From Candidatus Pacearchaeota archaeon (lineage in GTDB: Archaea; Nanoarchaeota; Nanoarchaeia; Pacearchaeales; GW2011-AR1), in NCBI GenBank assembly GCA_023228245.1, contig JALOBN010000007.1, forward strand, positions 1-64,000: 64,000 bases of DNA, given 5' to 3'. This document shows, one piece after another, positions 1-8,468 of the stretch (position 1 is the stretch's first letter; each line of letters opens with the position of its first letter). The notes under the pieces are model-generated. The model did no database searches and was not told the origin of the DNA. It saw only the letters and a list, made by a program, of their open reading frames with translations. Made by a program: the position numbers and the translations under genes.

Positions 1-151
1 CCGTCCGGTGGACCGACCCCTGCCGCTGGACCCCTACGTGCTTTTCCCGCCACATGGGCGCGGAAAGAAAGTACGCACGGTCCGCCTCAGCCGCGCCCGG
101 GCGGCTTATGTAGGTCTCGGATTTTTGGGTTAAATCTATTGTGTATGACAT
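1..151 (-). CDS. Partial tail-region protein (N-terminal 50 residues)
   Basis: An open minus-strand frame starts at ATG 151 and runs off the left edge without a stop. It begins MSYTIDLTQKSETY and keeps the orientation of all the tail genes to its right, lying just downstream of a hairpin-rich gap. The visible part is too short to assign a function. A GAGGG stretch about 14 nt upstream could serve as a weak ribosome binding site. A plus-strand frame also crosses these bases, but operon continuity favours the minus strand. Confidence 0.55.
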   Translation of the reverse strand, partial: MSYTIDLTQKSETYISRPGAAEADRAYFLSAPMWREKHVGVQRQGSVHRT

Positions 152-171
152 AACGTATTAGCCTACCCTCA

Positions 172-196
172 CACGGTCAAGCTGCGCTTGGCCGTG
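172..196. repeat. Short hairpin repeat, copy 1 (11-nt arms)
   Basis: Two 11-nt arms (CACGGTCAAGC and GCTTGGCCGTG) flank a 3-nt centre with one G-U type mismatch. The core AAGC-NN-GCTT layout recurs at 3676, 42723, 50292, 60781 and, with a different core, 63451. It lies in the gap between two leftward tail genes. Confidence 0.6.
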
Positions 197-247
197 CCAC
201 CCGGCGCTGAGGGATGGGTGGCACTGACAACCTTCGGGTTGTCAGTG
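194..247 (-). terminator. Tandem hairpins in gap between leftward tail genes
   Basis: Two perfect stems overlap here: GTGCCACCC/GGGTGGCAC (194-202 with 216-224) and CACTGACAAC/GTTGTCAGTG (222-231 with 238-247, loop CTTCGG). Neither has a clear U-tract on the minus strand, so they may be mRNA-stabilising or partial stop signals instead of a full intrinsic terminator. Confidence 0.5.
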
Positions 248-259
248 GGCGCGAAGGAT

Positions 260-751
260 TTATACGCTCTCCACCCTCGCCTCGATCTCGACTTTCGTCT
301 CTCTCCCTGCCTCCGCCAGCGTCACCTCTCCCAGCGCGACGGCAAACGAATCCAGCGAATCGTCCACGGTGTAGCCCGCCGGCGCAATCATGGCGTCCCG
401 GACGGCCTCCATCACTCTCTCGCTCAGTACCTCGAACAAACCTTCGTCCTCCAGGATGAATGCCGCGACCGCGCACGGCCCCTCGTCGTCGAACTTAAAG
501 CAGACTTCGCCGTTGGCCTCCGCCACCCACGCCTTCGGCACAGTAAACGACACGGTAAACGACCCGTTGACTCGATCCACGTACCACGGACCCGGTGGCA
601 ACGGCCGGGCCGCCAGGTTGTTCGGGTAGTCCCCGGCGTCCTCCCACAGGTTCCAGTCCACGGAAACGTCGTTGCCCGCCACCGCAAGGTCCCCGCCGTC
701 CCAGAGTTCGGACAAATAGGCGGCAAGGTTTTCGGCCGAAAGAAAGTTCAT
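260..751 (-). CDS. Hypothetical protein after the tape measure gene
   Basis: A 163-residue acidic protein beginning MNFLSAENLAAYLSELWDGG. I do not recognise the family. The start at 751 is preceded by GGAG at the right distance, and the gene follows directly after the tape measure gene (stop at 753), whose last codons contain its ribosome binding site, so the two are probably translated together. In siphoviruses this slot usually holds distal tail or tail-tip components; that is a position-based guess. No signal peptide or membrane segment is visible. Confidence 0.75.
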   Translation of the reverse strand: MNFLSAENLAAYLSELWDGGDLAVAGNDVSVDWNLWEDAGDYPNNLAARPLPPGPWYVDRVNGSFTVSFTVPKAWVAEANGEVCFKFDDEGPCAVAAFILEDEGLFEVLSERVMEAVRDAMIAPAGYTVDDSLDSFAVALGEVTLAEAGRETKVEIEARVESV

Positions 752-752
752 G

Positions 753-3662
753 CTAATCTCCGCTCTTTAGCTGCTGGTTGATGGACTGGGTAGACTCGTC
801 CGGGCTGTTTGCCCCGGTAAAATTCCTGCTTTTCGCAATTTTATAGAGGTTCTGCATGATAACCGACGTGACCGACAACGTTAAGTTAAGCGACCCGTTG
901 AGGTCGTTGACCACCGTCCTGACCGAATCGAAACCGGTCGCCATGGTCTCTACGTTGGTCGTAATTCCCGGCACAATCCCGTCCTTCATGTTGGTAAGCG
1001 ACGCGATAAATCCGGCCTTGAGCGCCTCGTCCAACCCGTCGAATTTGTTGCCGAGGTCGGCAACCGGGTCAACTAATTCTTTCTTTAGCAGTTGCATTTC
1101 CTCGAATAATTCCTTCAGATCCCAGTTTCTATTTTCACCCTTGCCGGCAAGGGTATTGTTCAACGCCATCAGTGCCTTGTCTACCTCGAGAATATCTTGA
1201 GGGTCAGAGAGGGTCTTCTTATATTGTTCGAAATACCATATTCGGTCTCTAAGCATCGAAATACTCGCTTCATCATCCAGGGCCATTCCTTCCAGACCAG
1301 CACGTAAAAACTCGCGCTGTTTATCACTCAGGTTTGCCATGGCCCCGGCTGCGCGACTCGTCTCATCGGCGTATTTGTTCATCAGCTCGTATGCCCTGCG
1401 CTGCGCCTCGTTGGCCTCGTCGCTGCCGGGCTGGTTGGTGGAAAGCATGGTGGCGTACAGCATCGCCTCGTTCGCGTATTTTTTGAGCTGCGCGAGGTAT
1501 TCCTCTGTCTTTATCTCGTCCAGGCCGAAAAGCGTATCGAGCGTCCAGAGCTTCCGGTCCGATATCTTTTCCATGTCGTTGTTGAATTTGTTCAGGTCCT
1601 TGGTAAGCCCGGCGATCTCCTTGCGGTCGGAGGCTATCGCCTTGCCCAGCTCGTTCCACCGGGATTGCATGGTGGCAAGTTCCTCGGCTGATTTATTTTG
1701 CTCTTTCTTGGCCCGCTCAATTTCTGCGGTCAGCCGTACGTATTCGTAGACATGGTCGTCGAGCGTGGCCGTGAGAAAATCGATGGCGTCCCGGTAGTCC
1801 TCCGCCGTGACGGTTCCCTCCGCCATGCGAACCGACAGCATCTCCACCGGACCGATCATCGCCTCGATCATCGAGGCCCTGCCGCTCTCGCCCATCGTTT
1901 CATAGAGCTTATCGAACGCATCCCCGGCCATGCCGGCTTCCTCACCTATTTTTGCCAGTCCGTCGGCGGCCCAAGAAAAAAGATCACCCATGCCTGAGGC
2001 ATATAATCCTGAACCGGGCAGCAACATGCCGCCGATTATCTTTCCTGCATCCAGCAACGCCCGCTGCCACCACTTCATCTTCTCTATTTCGTCGTCGCTG
2101 ATCGACAGTTTGAGGTCGTATTTTTTCGCAAACAGCGCGCCCAGCCTGAAAAGTTCCGCGCTTACGTCGTTGAGGCCGGAAAGCATGGTGTTGAGGCCGT
2201 TCATCATCGGCCCGAAGAGTGTTGCGCCGAAGCTCTTCGCCGAGGTCTTTGCCGCGTCCAGGTTGCGGGTAAAGCTGTCCATGCGCACGCCGGACATCGC
2301 GTCCAGCGCGCCTTCGGCGTCGGTCTCCAACGCCTTGACCATCGCGTCGAGGTCGTCAAAATACTGCGTCAGCACCAAGATGGCCTGCCCGCCGCGGGCG
2401 CCGGTCGATTTCAGGAGTTCGCTCATCTCCCCGATGGACAGGTTCCCGGAGTTGATCCTCTGGTTGAGCTGTTCCAGCACCGGCATGAGCTGTTCGCCCC
2501 AGGACTTGCTCCGGTCCACCACCAGGTCGTATCGCTCGGCCAAAAACTCGATGTCCTGCGAAAGCTGTATCAACGCCGCCCGCATCCCCGTTCCGGCGAT
2601 CGCCCCCATCATCATGTGGTCGTTCATCACGGCCAACGACGCCACCAGCACCTCGAACTGGATTCCTGCCGTCGCCGCAACGCCAAGCGAGTGCTTGAGG
2701 CCGTTTATCAGGCCCTCCATGTTCACCTGCGACCGGTTCAGGGCGTAGGCCAGCACGTCGCCAACCCGGGCGAACTTCTCGGCCTCGGACGCCGTGGCGC
2801 CGAGCTCGTCCTTAAACGTCCGGTAGATCCCGGCCACCAGCCGCGTTGATGTCCCCACGTCGGTCACGTCGGCGGTCAGCAGCTTGAGGACGGTCCCCGT
2901 CCCTGCCAGCGCCTCGGACGCGCTCAGGCCGGCGCTCTCGAGCTCCCACGTGGCGTCGCCCACGTCCTTGATGGCGGTGCGGTATTTGACGGCGTTATAG
3001 GCCACCGTGAGGAAGGTTCCGGCGTAGGACGTGTTGGCCTCGCCGGCAACGGCCGATGCGCTGATGATCTTGCGGGTGGCCTCGTCCAGGTCCTTAAACC
3101 CCTGGATTACGCCGCGGATGATGGTCTGGATCGTACGGAAGATGGCAAAGGCGATCATGAGGATGGCTAATTTGGAGGCAAACGTCCCGGCGGTGGCGAT
3201 GCCGTGCTTAAATGCGGTAACAAACTGGTTAATCTGGCCGGTGGGGACGTTTTTGCCAAGATCTACCGCCGCCTGCTTGGTGGCGGTAAGCGCAGTCGCT
3301 GCGACAGGAGCTGCCGAGCCAATATTTTTGAGCCCGGTGTTGAGCCCGTTGATGCGGGCGACTTCTTCTTTCCATGCGCCCCCGGTACGCCACCCGGCGG
3401 CAATCTCAGACATCGCCCTGCCGGCATCAGCGGCTACCGGAGGAATCGTAGCAAGGCTGTCTTTAAGCCCCGCAACCCCCGTCCTGATCTTTTCGACGTC
3501 CCCGCCAACCTTATCGAACCCACCCTGCGCGAACGCACTGATATCCCGGGCCTTGCCGAGGTTCATCATAAGGGTCTGGATTCGCTCGAGCTGTTTGTCC
3601 AGGGCGGCCAATTGCGCCTGCCCGGTTACCACATAATCGAGCCTGGAGGTGTCGGTGCTCAT
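753..3662 (-). CDS. Tail tape measure protein, TP901 family
   Basis: A 969-residue protein starting MSTDTSRLDYVV. It has an N-terminal helical region, a hydrophobic stretch around residues 170-195 (FASKLAILMIAFAIFRTIQ), and then the TP901-type core with phrases such as TSYAGTFLTVAYNAVKYR and GIQFEVLVASLAVMNDHMM. Tape measure proteins set tail length and are threaded inside the tail tube, often helping DNA entry. I chose ATG 3662, preceded by GGGGTGG; a GTG at 3719 would add 19 residues and overlap the upstream gene and a hairpin repeat. It follows the frameshifted chaperone genes, with one gene between, which is close to the classical order. Confidence 0.93.
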   Translation of the reverse strand: MSTDTSRLDYVVTGQAQLAALDKQLERIQTLMMNLGKARDISAFAQGGFDKVGGDVEKIRTGVAGLKDSLATIPPVAADAGRAMSEIAAGWRTGGAWKEEVARINGLNTGLKNIGSAAPVAATALTATKQAAVDLGKNVPTGQINQFVTAFKHGIATAGTFASKLAILMIAFAIFRTIQTIIRGVIQGFKDLDEATRKIISASAVAGEANTSYAGTFLTVAYNAVKYRTAIKDVGDATWELESAGLSASEALAGTGTVLKLLTADVTDVGTSTRLVAGIYRTFKDELGATASEAEKFARVGDVLAYALNRSQVNMEGLINGLKHSLGVAATAGIQFEVLVASLAVMNDHMMMGAIAGTGMRAALIQLSQDIEFLAERYDLVVDRSKSWGEQLMPVLEQLNQRINSGNLSIGEMSELLKSTGARGGQAILVLTQYFDDLDAMVKALETDAEGALDAMSGVRMDSFTRNLDAAKTSAKSFGATLFGPMMNGLNTMLSGLNDVSAELFRLGALFAKKYDLKLSISDDEIEKMKWWQRALLDAGKIIGGMLLPGSGLYASGMGDLFSWAADGLAKIGEEAGMAGDAFDKLYETMGESGRASMIEAMIGPVEMLSVRMAEGTVTAEDYRDAIDFLTATLDDHVYEYVRLTAEIERAKKEQNKSAEELATMQSRWNELGKAIASDRKEIAGLTKDLNKFNNDMEKISDRKLWTLDTLFGLDEIKTEEYLAQLKKYANEAMLYATMLSTNQPGSDEANEAQRRAYELMNKYADETSRAAGAMANLSDKQREFLRAGLEGMALDDEASISMLRDRIWYFEQYKKTLSDPQDILEVDKALMALNNTLAGKGENRNWDLKELFEEMQLLKKELVDPVADLGNKFDGLDEALKAGFIASLTNMKDGIVPGITTNVETMATGFDSVRTVVNDLNGSLNLTLSVTSVIMQNLYKIAKSRNFTGANSPDESTQSINQQLKSGD

Positions 3663-3675
3663 ATAACCACCCCAC

Positions 3676-3699
3676 TCGCGTGAAGCCTGCTTCACGCGA
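3676..3699. repeat. Short hairpin repeat, copy 2
   Basis: Perfect 11-nt arms TCGCGTGAAGC / GCTTCACGCGA around a CT centre. It contains the stop codon of the upstream 172-residue gene and sits just before the tape measure start. The arms are identical to the copy at 50292, 46 kb away. Confidence 0.75.
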
Positions 3700-4210
3700 A
3701 AGGTTTTAGATACGGCCACCCGGGGGGCGGGGTGGCGTCGTAGGTACGCTGCTTTCCCTTGGGACCGAATTCGAGGACCTGGATATGTGTAAACCCATCG
3801 GCGGCCAACGCCTTGACGAACGGGTCTTTCTGGATATCGGTCTTGCCGCCAGAGATGGCCGACGGGTTGGCCTGGATGCCCATGGCGCCGCGTTTTTTCG
3901 CGTGAGCGATTTCATCCGGCGTGTGCTGGGATATTGATTTGTGGGTGTGCTCCCAGCAGGGGAAGTAGTCGGTCGGCCCGAACGGGCCGTGAGATAAAAG
4001 CCTGATAGCGATATGCAGTTTACCGGCATCTTCCTCGTAGACCAGAGCATCCTGCAAATTGGTCGTCAGCGTCGGCATCCACTTCTTGATGTTGGCATAG
4101 GTACGTTTCACCCTGGGCCGCATCGCCGTAAATGTCCGCAGCGCAAGCGTCTGTACCTGTTTGCGCTTTTTTATAATGTTGCCGACGCCGAATACTCTGA
4201 CCGAAATCAT
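3692..4210 (-). CDS. Hypothetical tail protein between chaperone and tape measure genes
   Basis: A 172-residue basic protein beginning MISVRVFGVGNIIKKRKQVQ. I do not recognise its family. Its ATG overlaps the stop of the frameshift-extended chaperone frame (ATGA), so translation is coupled. The segment HGPFGPTDYFPCWEHTHKS and a Pro-rich end (TPPPGWPYLKPFA) are notable. The slot is usually a tail assembly gene, which makes a role in tail assembly plausible but unproven. The stop codon lies inside a 24-nt hairpin repeat. Confidence 0.75.
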   Translation of the reverse strand: MISVRVFGVGNIIKKRKQVQTLALRTFTAMRPRVKRTYANIKKWMPTLTTNLQDALVYEEDAGKLHIAIRLLSHGPFGPTDYFPCWEHTHKSISQHTPDEIAHAKKRGAMGIQANPSAISGGKTDIQKDPFVKALAADGFTHIQVLEFGPKGKQRTYDATPPPGWPYLKPFA

Positions 4211-4940
4211 TTGTCATACCCATACAGCGCCCCGATAATCCGCGGAATCGCCGGATCTCCGGGGACGTAGTAGCTCTTAATCGGCGGCAGCACGGACCCG
4301 TCCCGCCTGATTCGCCCGGGCGACACCTTGAACCCGTGGTCCTTTACGCCCTCTTTTTCCTCGTCCTTCATCTGTTGATGAAACGCCAGCACCAAAAACC
4401 AGTAGTAGGTGCAGATCGGGTTCACCTCCGTCCCATACCAGAGGTGGTGAAACACCTTGATTGTCTCTAATGCCCCCCCCAGCTCCGAGGTCAGGCTCCG
4501 GGCAGTGCCGAGGAGGGGGAGGGCGGCTATTTTTTTAGGTTGTCCTCTTCGTTCTCGTCCTTGTCGTCGGTCAGCCGGATGCCCAGCACGTTCGGCATGA
4601 TGAACATCTGGAGCGGCATGATTGACGTGTCGGGGATCTCTTCCGGGTTGTCCCAGACGAGTTCTCCGTCGGCGTCCCTAAACCCGGCCGCGGCATACCA
4701 CCTGATGCGGCCCTGGCCGAGGATTTCCTGCTCGTCTTCCACCGGTAGTTCCCGGCCCTCTGCCGCGGCCTCTTCCTTCCGTGCCAGGAGGTATTTCTTG
4801 GCGTACGCCCAGGACTCGAACAACGCGCCGGTCGGCAACTTGAAATCGAAGAACATCTTGACCCGCTCCCCGCCAACGAGGAGCGTAAAGGGGACCTTGG
4901 CCGTCGCCAGTTCGTTGATCCGCCTTCCTAATTTTCCCAT
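4207..4940 (-). CDS. Tail assembly chaperone, -1 frameshift product (G-T type)
   Basis: The frame of the 137-residue chaperone ends at a run of seven A residues followed at once by TAG. Slipping back one base on A AAA AAA continues as IAALPLLGTARSLTSELGGA and then into the downstream frame containing FHHLWYGTEVNPICTYYW, with no stop until 4207. The predicted fused product is about 244 residues. This is the arrangement of the lambda G/GT family, where a minor frameshift product recruits the tape measure protein. The downstream frame has no well-placed start of its own, which supports frameshifting. Confidence is for the fused product being made; no expression is visible. Confidence 0.8.
4527..4940 (-). 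CDS. Tail assembly chaperone, zero-frame product (G type)
   Basis: A 137-residue protein beginning MGKLGRRINELATAKVPFTLLVGGERVKM. The start at 4940 has GGAGGG just upstream; the frame could extend further upstream, but that part has no family-like content. The end is very acidic (DDKDENEEDNLKK), as in many tail chaperones. It lies directly after the putative tail tube gene and ahead of the tape measure gene, the usual place. The stop codon follows the slippery run used to make the longer product. Confidence 0.85.
   Translation of the reverse strand: MGKLGRRINELATAKVPFTLLVGGERVKMFFDFKLPTGALFESWAYAKKYLLARKEEAAAEGRELPVEDEQEILGQGRIRWYAAAGFRDADGELVWDNPEEIPDTSIMPLQMFIMPNVLGIRLTDDKDENEEDNLKK
4530..4536 (-). 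promoter_or_regulatory. Slippery heptamer for -1 frameshift
   Basis: Seven consecutive A residues on the minus strand are read as CTA AAA AAA TAG, giving the canonical A AAA AAA slip site directly before the zero-frame stop. The -1 frame stays open for 108 codons to 4207. Confidence 0.85.
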
Positions 4941-4958
4941 CGCACCCTCCAATGAAAC

Positions 4959-4978
4959 AGGGCGGCCGTAGCCGCCCT
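4959..4978 (-). terminator. Hairpin after putative tail tube gene
   Basis: A perfect 8-bp stem AGGGCGGC/GCCGCCCT with a four-base loop, followed on the minus strand by GTTTC. The U-run is poor, so it is probably a partial terminator or an mRNA 3' end protector after a highly expressed gene. A similar hairpin follows the capsid gene. Confidence 0.6.
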
Positions 4979-5008
4979 TATCGTTTAAACCCACTTCGCC
5001 CGCGGCCC

Positions 5009-5902
5009 CTACGTCACCAGCAGCGAGGCCCGGTACACCGAATCGGCGATGCCCTTGACGGTAACGGTCGCCGCATCGTTTCCGCTCGACACGTTCTTGG
5101 TCGTCGGAAACTCGTCCAGCGTGCACCTGCGGAAGAACTCCATCACGCACGACAGCGCGCCGGAATCCGTCTCTGCCGAGATGTAGGCCCAGCAGCAGAA
5201 GAACGGCTCGGTGTTCTTTTTAAACTCATTCCAGACGGCGATGTCGGAGAAGTCGGTGCCGCTGGCCCCCGCCGCTCCCTGCGTCCATTCCGACCCGTAA
5301 AGCATCTTGAGCACCTGCTCCCCGGGGTAGAGGTTGTGCCGCTTGCCCACGTCCACCACGGCATCGAAACTGAACGTCGGGTCCGCCCCCTCGTCGACCG
5401 TGAACTTGTAGGCTTCCTTGGTCTGGCCCAGCACCTGCACCTTGGTTGTGGTGAGGTTTATCTTGCCTGCCCCGTCGAACATCTGCGCCCCGTGGATGTT
5501 TCCGCACAGCGACACCTTGACCACGTCGGACGCGCCGAGCGCCACCGCGAACGTGAGCGTCCCGTCCGTCCGGTTGACGGTGTAGTCGTCCTCATCGACG
5601 ACCATGTACGCCCCGGAGCCGCCGGCCTGCCGCTCGACGAACGGAACAACGCGGGCGTCGACCACGCCGTAGGTGTCCACAAAATCCTCGACGCCGACTT
5701 CGTCCTTGATCGTATACACGAGCTGGTCGGACGTGGTGGTCGTCAGGTCAAACCACCGCGGGTTGAACAGCTTGTTGAGTTCCGTCTTGGCGTTGGCGAG
5801 GTCGGTCACCGCGTCGTTGCTTCCGGTGTACGATGCGGCGATAACCAGCACCCGCTCCTTGGTAATGCCGGACATTACCCGGTCTTTGAATAAATCCGCC
5901 AT
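5009..5902 (-). CDS. Probable major tail (tube) protein
   Basis: A 297-residue protein beginning MADLFKDRVMSGITKERVLVIAASYTG. The start has GGGAGGGA upstream. I do not recognise the sequence by family signature. The assignment rests on its position immediately before the frameshifted tail chaperone, its size, and a strong hairpin after its stop like the one after the capsid gene, all typical for the tail tube gene. The sequence is rich in short beta-like segments (DDYTVNRTDGTLTFAVALG), fitting a tube fold. Confidence 0.65.
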   Translation of the reverse strand: MADLFKDRVMSGITKERVLVIAASYTGSNDAVTDLANAKTELNKLFNPRWFDLTTTTSDQLVYTIKDEVGVEDFVDTYGVVDARVVPFVERQAGGSGAYMVVDEDDYTVNRTDGTLTFAVALGASDVVKVSLCGNIHGAQMFDGAGKINLTTTKVQVLGQTKEAYKFTVDEGADPTFSFDAVVDVGKRHNLYPGEQVLKMLYGSEWTQGAAGASGTDFSDIAVWNEFKKNTEPFFCCWAYISAETDSGALSCVMEFFRRCTLDEFPTTKNVSSGNDAATVTVKGIADSVYRASLLVT

Positions 5903-5943
5903 GGTATTCCCTCCCTAAACCCTGCCCCGTCAACGGGGACGTG

Positions 5944-6375
5944 TTACGTTGATATCGCCAGCACGATCTCGAACCTGGCCGCCGGGCCCGCCCCGAGGTC
6001 TATCTTAACCGCCGACGCCCTCATGGCAGTACCCATCCGCCATTCGTCGGGGTTGTATTCGTAATACCTGATCGCTGAGCCAGCCAGGGCCTCAGCCAGC
6101 GCCGTTACCGCCAGTCCCACCGGCCCGTCGTCGTAGTCCTGCAGCTCGTGTTGCGGAATGTAGAGGTCGATCACGACGATATAGGCCCAGTTGCTCGAGC
6201 CCAGCCTGCCCGGCGCGGCAAATGCCTCGGCGCCCTGGGCGCTTACGTGGACGGCGTTCGCGTTCACGATCTGCTTGGCGTCAAACGGGCGCGTCAGCAC
6301 GATGTATCCCGAAAGGGCGTCCACCTCTCCGAGCCACCGCGCCACCGACCGCGCGAGGTACGATAGGTTAAGCAT
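5944..6375 (-). CDS. Probable tail terminator or head-tail joining protein
   Basis: A 143-residue protein starting MLNLSYLARSVARWLGEVDALSG. It starts a few bases after the stop of the upstream gene, and the frame upstream of 6375 is only a shadow of that gene. Size and position between the connector-region gene and the tail tube gene fit a tail terminator (gpU-like) or minor tail protein. I see no diagnostic motif, so the function is inferred from gene order only. Confidence 0.6.
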   Translation of the reverse strand: MLNLSYLARSVARWLGEVDALSGYIVLTRPFDAKQIVNANAVHVSAQGAEAFAAPGRLGSSNWAYIVVIDLYIPQHELQDYDDGPVGLAVTALAEALAGSAIRYYEYNPDEWRMGTAMRASAVKIDLGAGPAARFEIVLAIST

Positions 6376-6376
6376 G

Positions 6377-7357
6377 TTATGCTCCGAAGTATTTTTTGGC
6401 GTACCGGTTTGCCGGTCCCGCCGCCACGCTCGGGGCCGAGGTCTCCGGTATCCGCACCTTTGAGTCCCCGATGCGGCCGGCCACCCGCTGGCGTATTCGG
6501 TCGGCCATGATGGCCAGCATCTGGTGGGTCTCCTGCTTGCCGCCGGCCAGCGCCCGGTCGGCCAGCCGCTCCAGCCAGATAGCGTGGGCAAGGTTCAGGA
6601 TGTGGTCGAGGTTGGCCTCAATGTTTTCGACCTGCCAGATCATCATCCGCAGGTCCAGCACCTGCGGGCTGGTGTCGTCGGCCGACGCCAGGATTATCTT
6701 GAGCACGGGCGACGTGGAGGGATAGGCGCTCACGTCGATCTCCGTGGCAAGGGAACACCCGACGGCAGCGCCGATCCAACTCCGTCCTCCGTCAAGAGAC
6801 AGGTCAAACCCCACTGTCCTGCCGGAGCTGTCTGCCGTCACCATCTCGACCTTCACCGCCAGTATCCCGGGGTACTTCCTGGGCCGGTAGATATTGCCGT
6901 CGGTCACGCCGTGGACCGCACCGTCGTAGTCGTAGGCCGATACGTAGCCCCCGATCATGCTGCGGTAAAAGAGGTTGCGCTTGTAGGCCGGGTCCGATAC
7001 CTTGATCTTCTGCGCCTCGTCGGCGCTCACAAAATCGTAACCGGGGACCGTTTGCACCCAGCCGGATGCCGGCGCCGCGGCAAGGGAAAGCGCATCGTCG
7101 ACAACCACGTTGCTGTTTCCGGCCCACCGGAACGGATCGATAGACAGGACATCGGTGTCCGGCGTGTAGTACGGCACGAACTGTTCCTCGTAGACCGACA
7201 ATCCCCACGCGCCGCGGTACTGCGGAAGCTCCGGCACCGCCTGCATAAAAATGCCCCACAGCTCGTTGTCGGTCAGCGTCGGCTTCAAACTCGACGGCGC
7301 GTCGGTGTCCGCGTCCAAAAACCGAGCCAGCGCGTCTATGATATCGGCCTTCTTCAT
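6377..7357 (-). CDS. Hypothetical virion-region protein
   Basis: A 326-residue protein beginning MKKADIIDALARFLDADTDAPSS. The middle has beta-rich text (VGFDLSLDGGRSWIGAAVGCSLATEIDVSAY) and the end a helical section with IWLERLADRALAGGKQETHQM. The family is not recognised. Its ATG overlaps the stop of the glycosyltransferase gene upstream, so the sugar cassette and this gene are one transcription unit. It may be a head-completion or adaptor protein, or the protein decorated by the neighbouring glycosyltransferases; the sequence does not decide. Confidence 0.7.
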   Translation of the reverse strand: MKKADIIDALARFLDADTDAPSSLKPTLTDNELWGIFMQAVPELPQYRGAWGLSVYEEQFVPYYTPDTDVLSIDPFRWAGNSNVVVDDALSLAAAPASGWVQTVPGYDFVSADEAQKIKVSDPAYKRNLFYRSMIGGYVSAYDYDGAVHGVTDGNIYRPRKYPGILAVKVEMVTADSSGRTVGFDLSLDGGRSWIGAAVGCSLATEIDVSAYPSTSPVLKIILASADDTSPQVLDLRMMIWQVENIEANLDHILNLAHAIWLERLADRALAGGKQETHQMLAIMADRIRQRVAGRIGDSKVRIPETSAPSVAAGPANRYAKKYFGA

Positions 7358-8379
7358 TCCAATTCACCGTCATTGTTTCCCTGACCGTCACCGAGGACAT
7401 CGTCCGCTTCACCGTCATTGCGAGCCTCAGCAGCAAACGAGGCAATCCCCGCACTGCCTATAGGATCCTCATCAACCGCGTTGAACGGCATCATAATCGG
7501 ATCGTCCGTCTTTTTTCCTTTCTTCGGTTTCCCCTCGCACTCACCGACCAACGCCTCCAACTCATCGGCCACCTTCGCCACCGGGATTTCCGGAGGATAT
7601 CCCTGGATCACCCGCTTGTGCGTCGTGTGCGGATACACCCACTCGATATGCAACACCGCCGGGTATATCTCGACCAGGTTTTTGTTCAGCGCCGCTGCCA
7701 CGTGCGCCAGCCCGCTGTCGATCGTCACCACGTAGTCGGCCGCATCCATCACCGCCGCGGCGATGCGTATGGGAAGGCCGTGGAGTTCCACAACCCCGGT
7801 GTCTTCCGCGAAGATCTTCGGGTCATCCGGCCCGCCGAGAGAGACGACACTGAACCCCATCTCCTGGATAATCAGGACCAACTCGCGCCACCTGCTGTCT
7901 CCCCAGAGCTTATTGCCTTCCCGGTTGGCGGTGTCCAGCCCGGTCGATGACATGGAATGCGGGCAGACCGCCACAAACCGACTCATCGGCCCGAGGATGT
8001 GCTCCGCCTCGGACCGCTCGGCATCGACGATCCGAAGCTCCGGCCTGCATGATCCGATCTGCACTCCCAGCAGCTCTCCGTATGCCTGCGCCATGTGGAT
8101 GTTGCGCCGCTCTCCGTACGAAAACGCGGCCCCGACGTCAAACAGCCACTTCTTGGTCCAGTTTCCCCATCCGACCATCCTGCGGATCTTGTCGTGGTCA
8201 GGATCGAGGATAACCCGGTCGACGTAAGGATTTTTCCGCAGCACCCTGCTGATCGGCTGGTCCTGGGCCACGTACCAGACCGGTTCGTCAGGGTGGTTCA
8301 GCCGCCATTCCCGCACCGCCGGCGTGGTGGCCAGCGCGTCGCCGATCAGGTTTACACCGGCAAAGAGGGTTCCCCTCAT
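7354..8379 (-). CDS. Glycosyltransferase family 9-like (heptosyltransferase-type)
   Basis: A 341-residue GT-B fold protein. It opens MRGTLFAGVNLIGDALATTPAVREWR, close to the start of ADP-heptose:LPS heptosyltransferases, and has the family block VVTIDSGLAHVAAALNKNLVEIYPA around residues 213-237. Family members move a sugar from a nucleotide donor to a lipid or polysaccharide acceptor. Here the gene sits between capsid and tail genes in the late operon, next to two more glycosyltransferases, so a virion protein or a host surface glycan could be the target. The last 40 or so residues (SAGIASFAAEARNDGE) are encoded by a dispersed CATTGCGAG-type repeat and look like an added tail. Confidence 0.85.
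   Translation of the reverse strand: MRGTLFAGVNLIGDALATTPAVREWRLNHPDEPVWYVAQDQPISRVLRKNPYVDRVILDPDHDKIRRMVGWGNWTKKWLFDVGAAFSYGERRNIHMAQAYGELLGVQIGSCRPELRIVDAERSEAEHILGPMSRFVAVCPHSMSSTGLDTANREGNKLWGDSRWRELVLIIQEMGFSVVSLGGPDDPKIFAEDTGVVELHGLPIRIAAAVMDAADYVVTIDSGLAHVAAALNKNLVEIYPAVLHIEWVYPHTTHKRVIQGYPPEIPVAKVADELEALVGECEGKPKKGKKTDDPIMMPFNAVDEDPIGSAGIASFAAEARNDGEADDVLGDGQGNNDGELE
7411..7456. repeat. CGTCATTGCGAG-type dispersed repeat, copy a
   Basis: Contains ACCGTCATTGCGAG and then GAGGCAATCCCC. The same two boxes recur at 8409 and 17283, and the element resembles short palindromic repeats common in bacterial chromosomes. This copy is translated as the C-terminal tail of the glycosyltransferase gene. 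Confidence 0.75.
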
Positions 8380-8408
8380 ACATCACCTCGTATTGCTATT
8401 TACAATTC

Positions 8409-8460
8409 GCCGTCATTGCGAGGGGTCAGCAGACCCCGCGGCAATCCCCTGATTGTCACC
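8409..8460. repeat. CGTCATTGCGAG-type dispersed repeat, copy b
   Basis: Boxes CGTCATTGCGAG and GGCAATCCCC flank a hairpin GGGGTC-AGCA-GACCCC. It fills the gap between the GT9-like gene and the tiny membrane-protein gene. Confidence 0.8.
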
Positions 8461-8468
8461 GGGATCGC

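Noticed and set aside
2..133. Plus-strand 43-codon frame at the left edge
   Set aside because: The minus-strand frame over the same bases has a start codon and fits the leftward operon; the plus frame has no start in the window and no plus-strand partner nearby.
3663..3719. GTG start extending the tape measure N-terminus
   Set aside because: The added 19 residues overlap the upstream gene and a palindromic repeat, while ATG 3662 has GGGGTGG in front.
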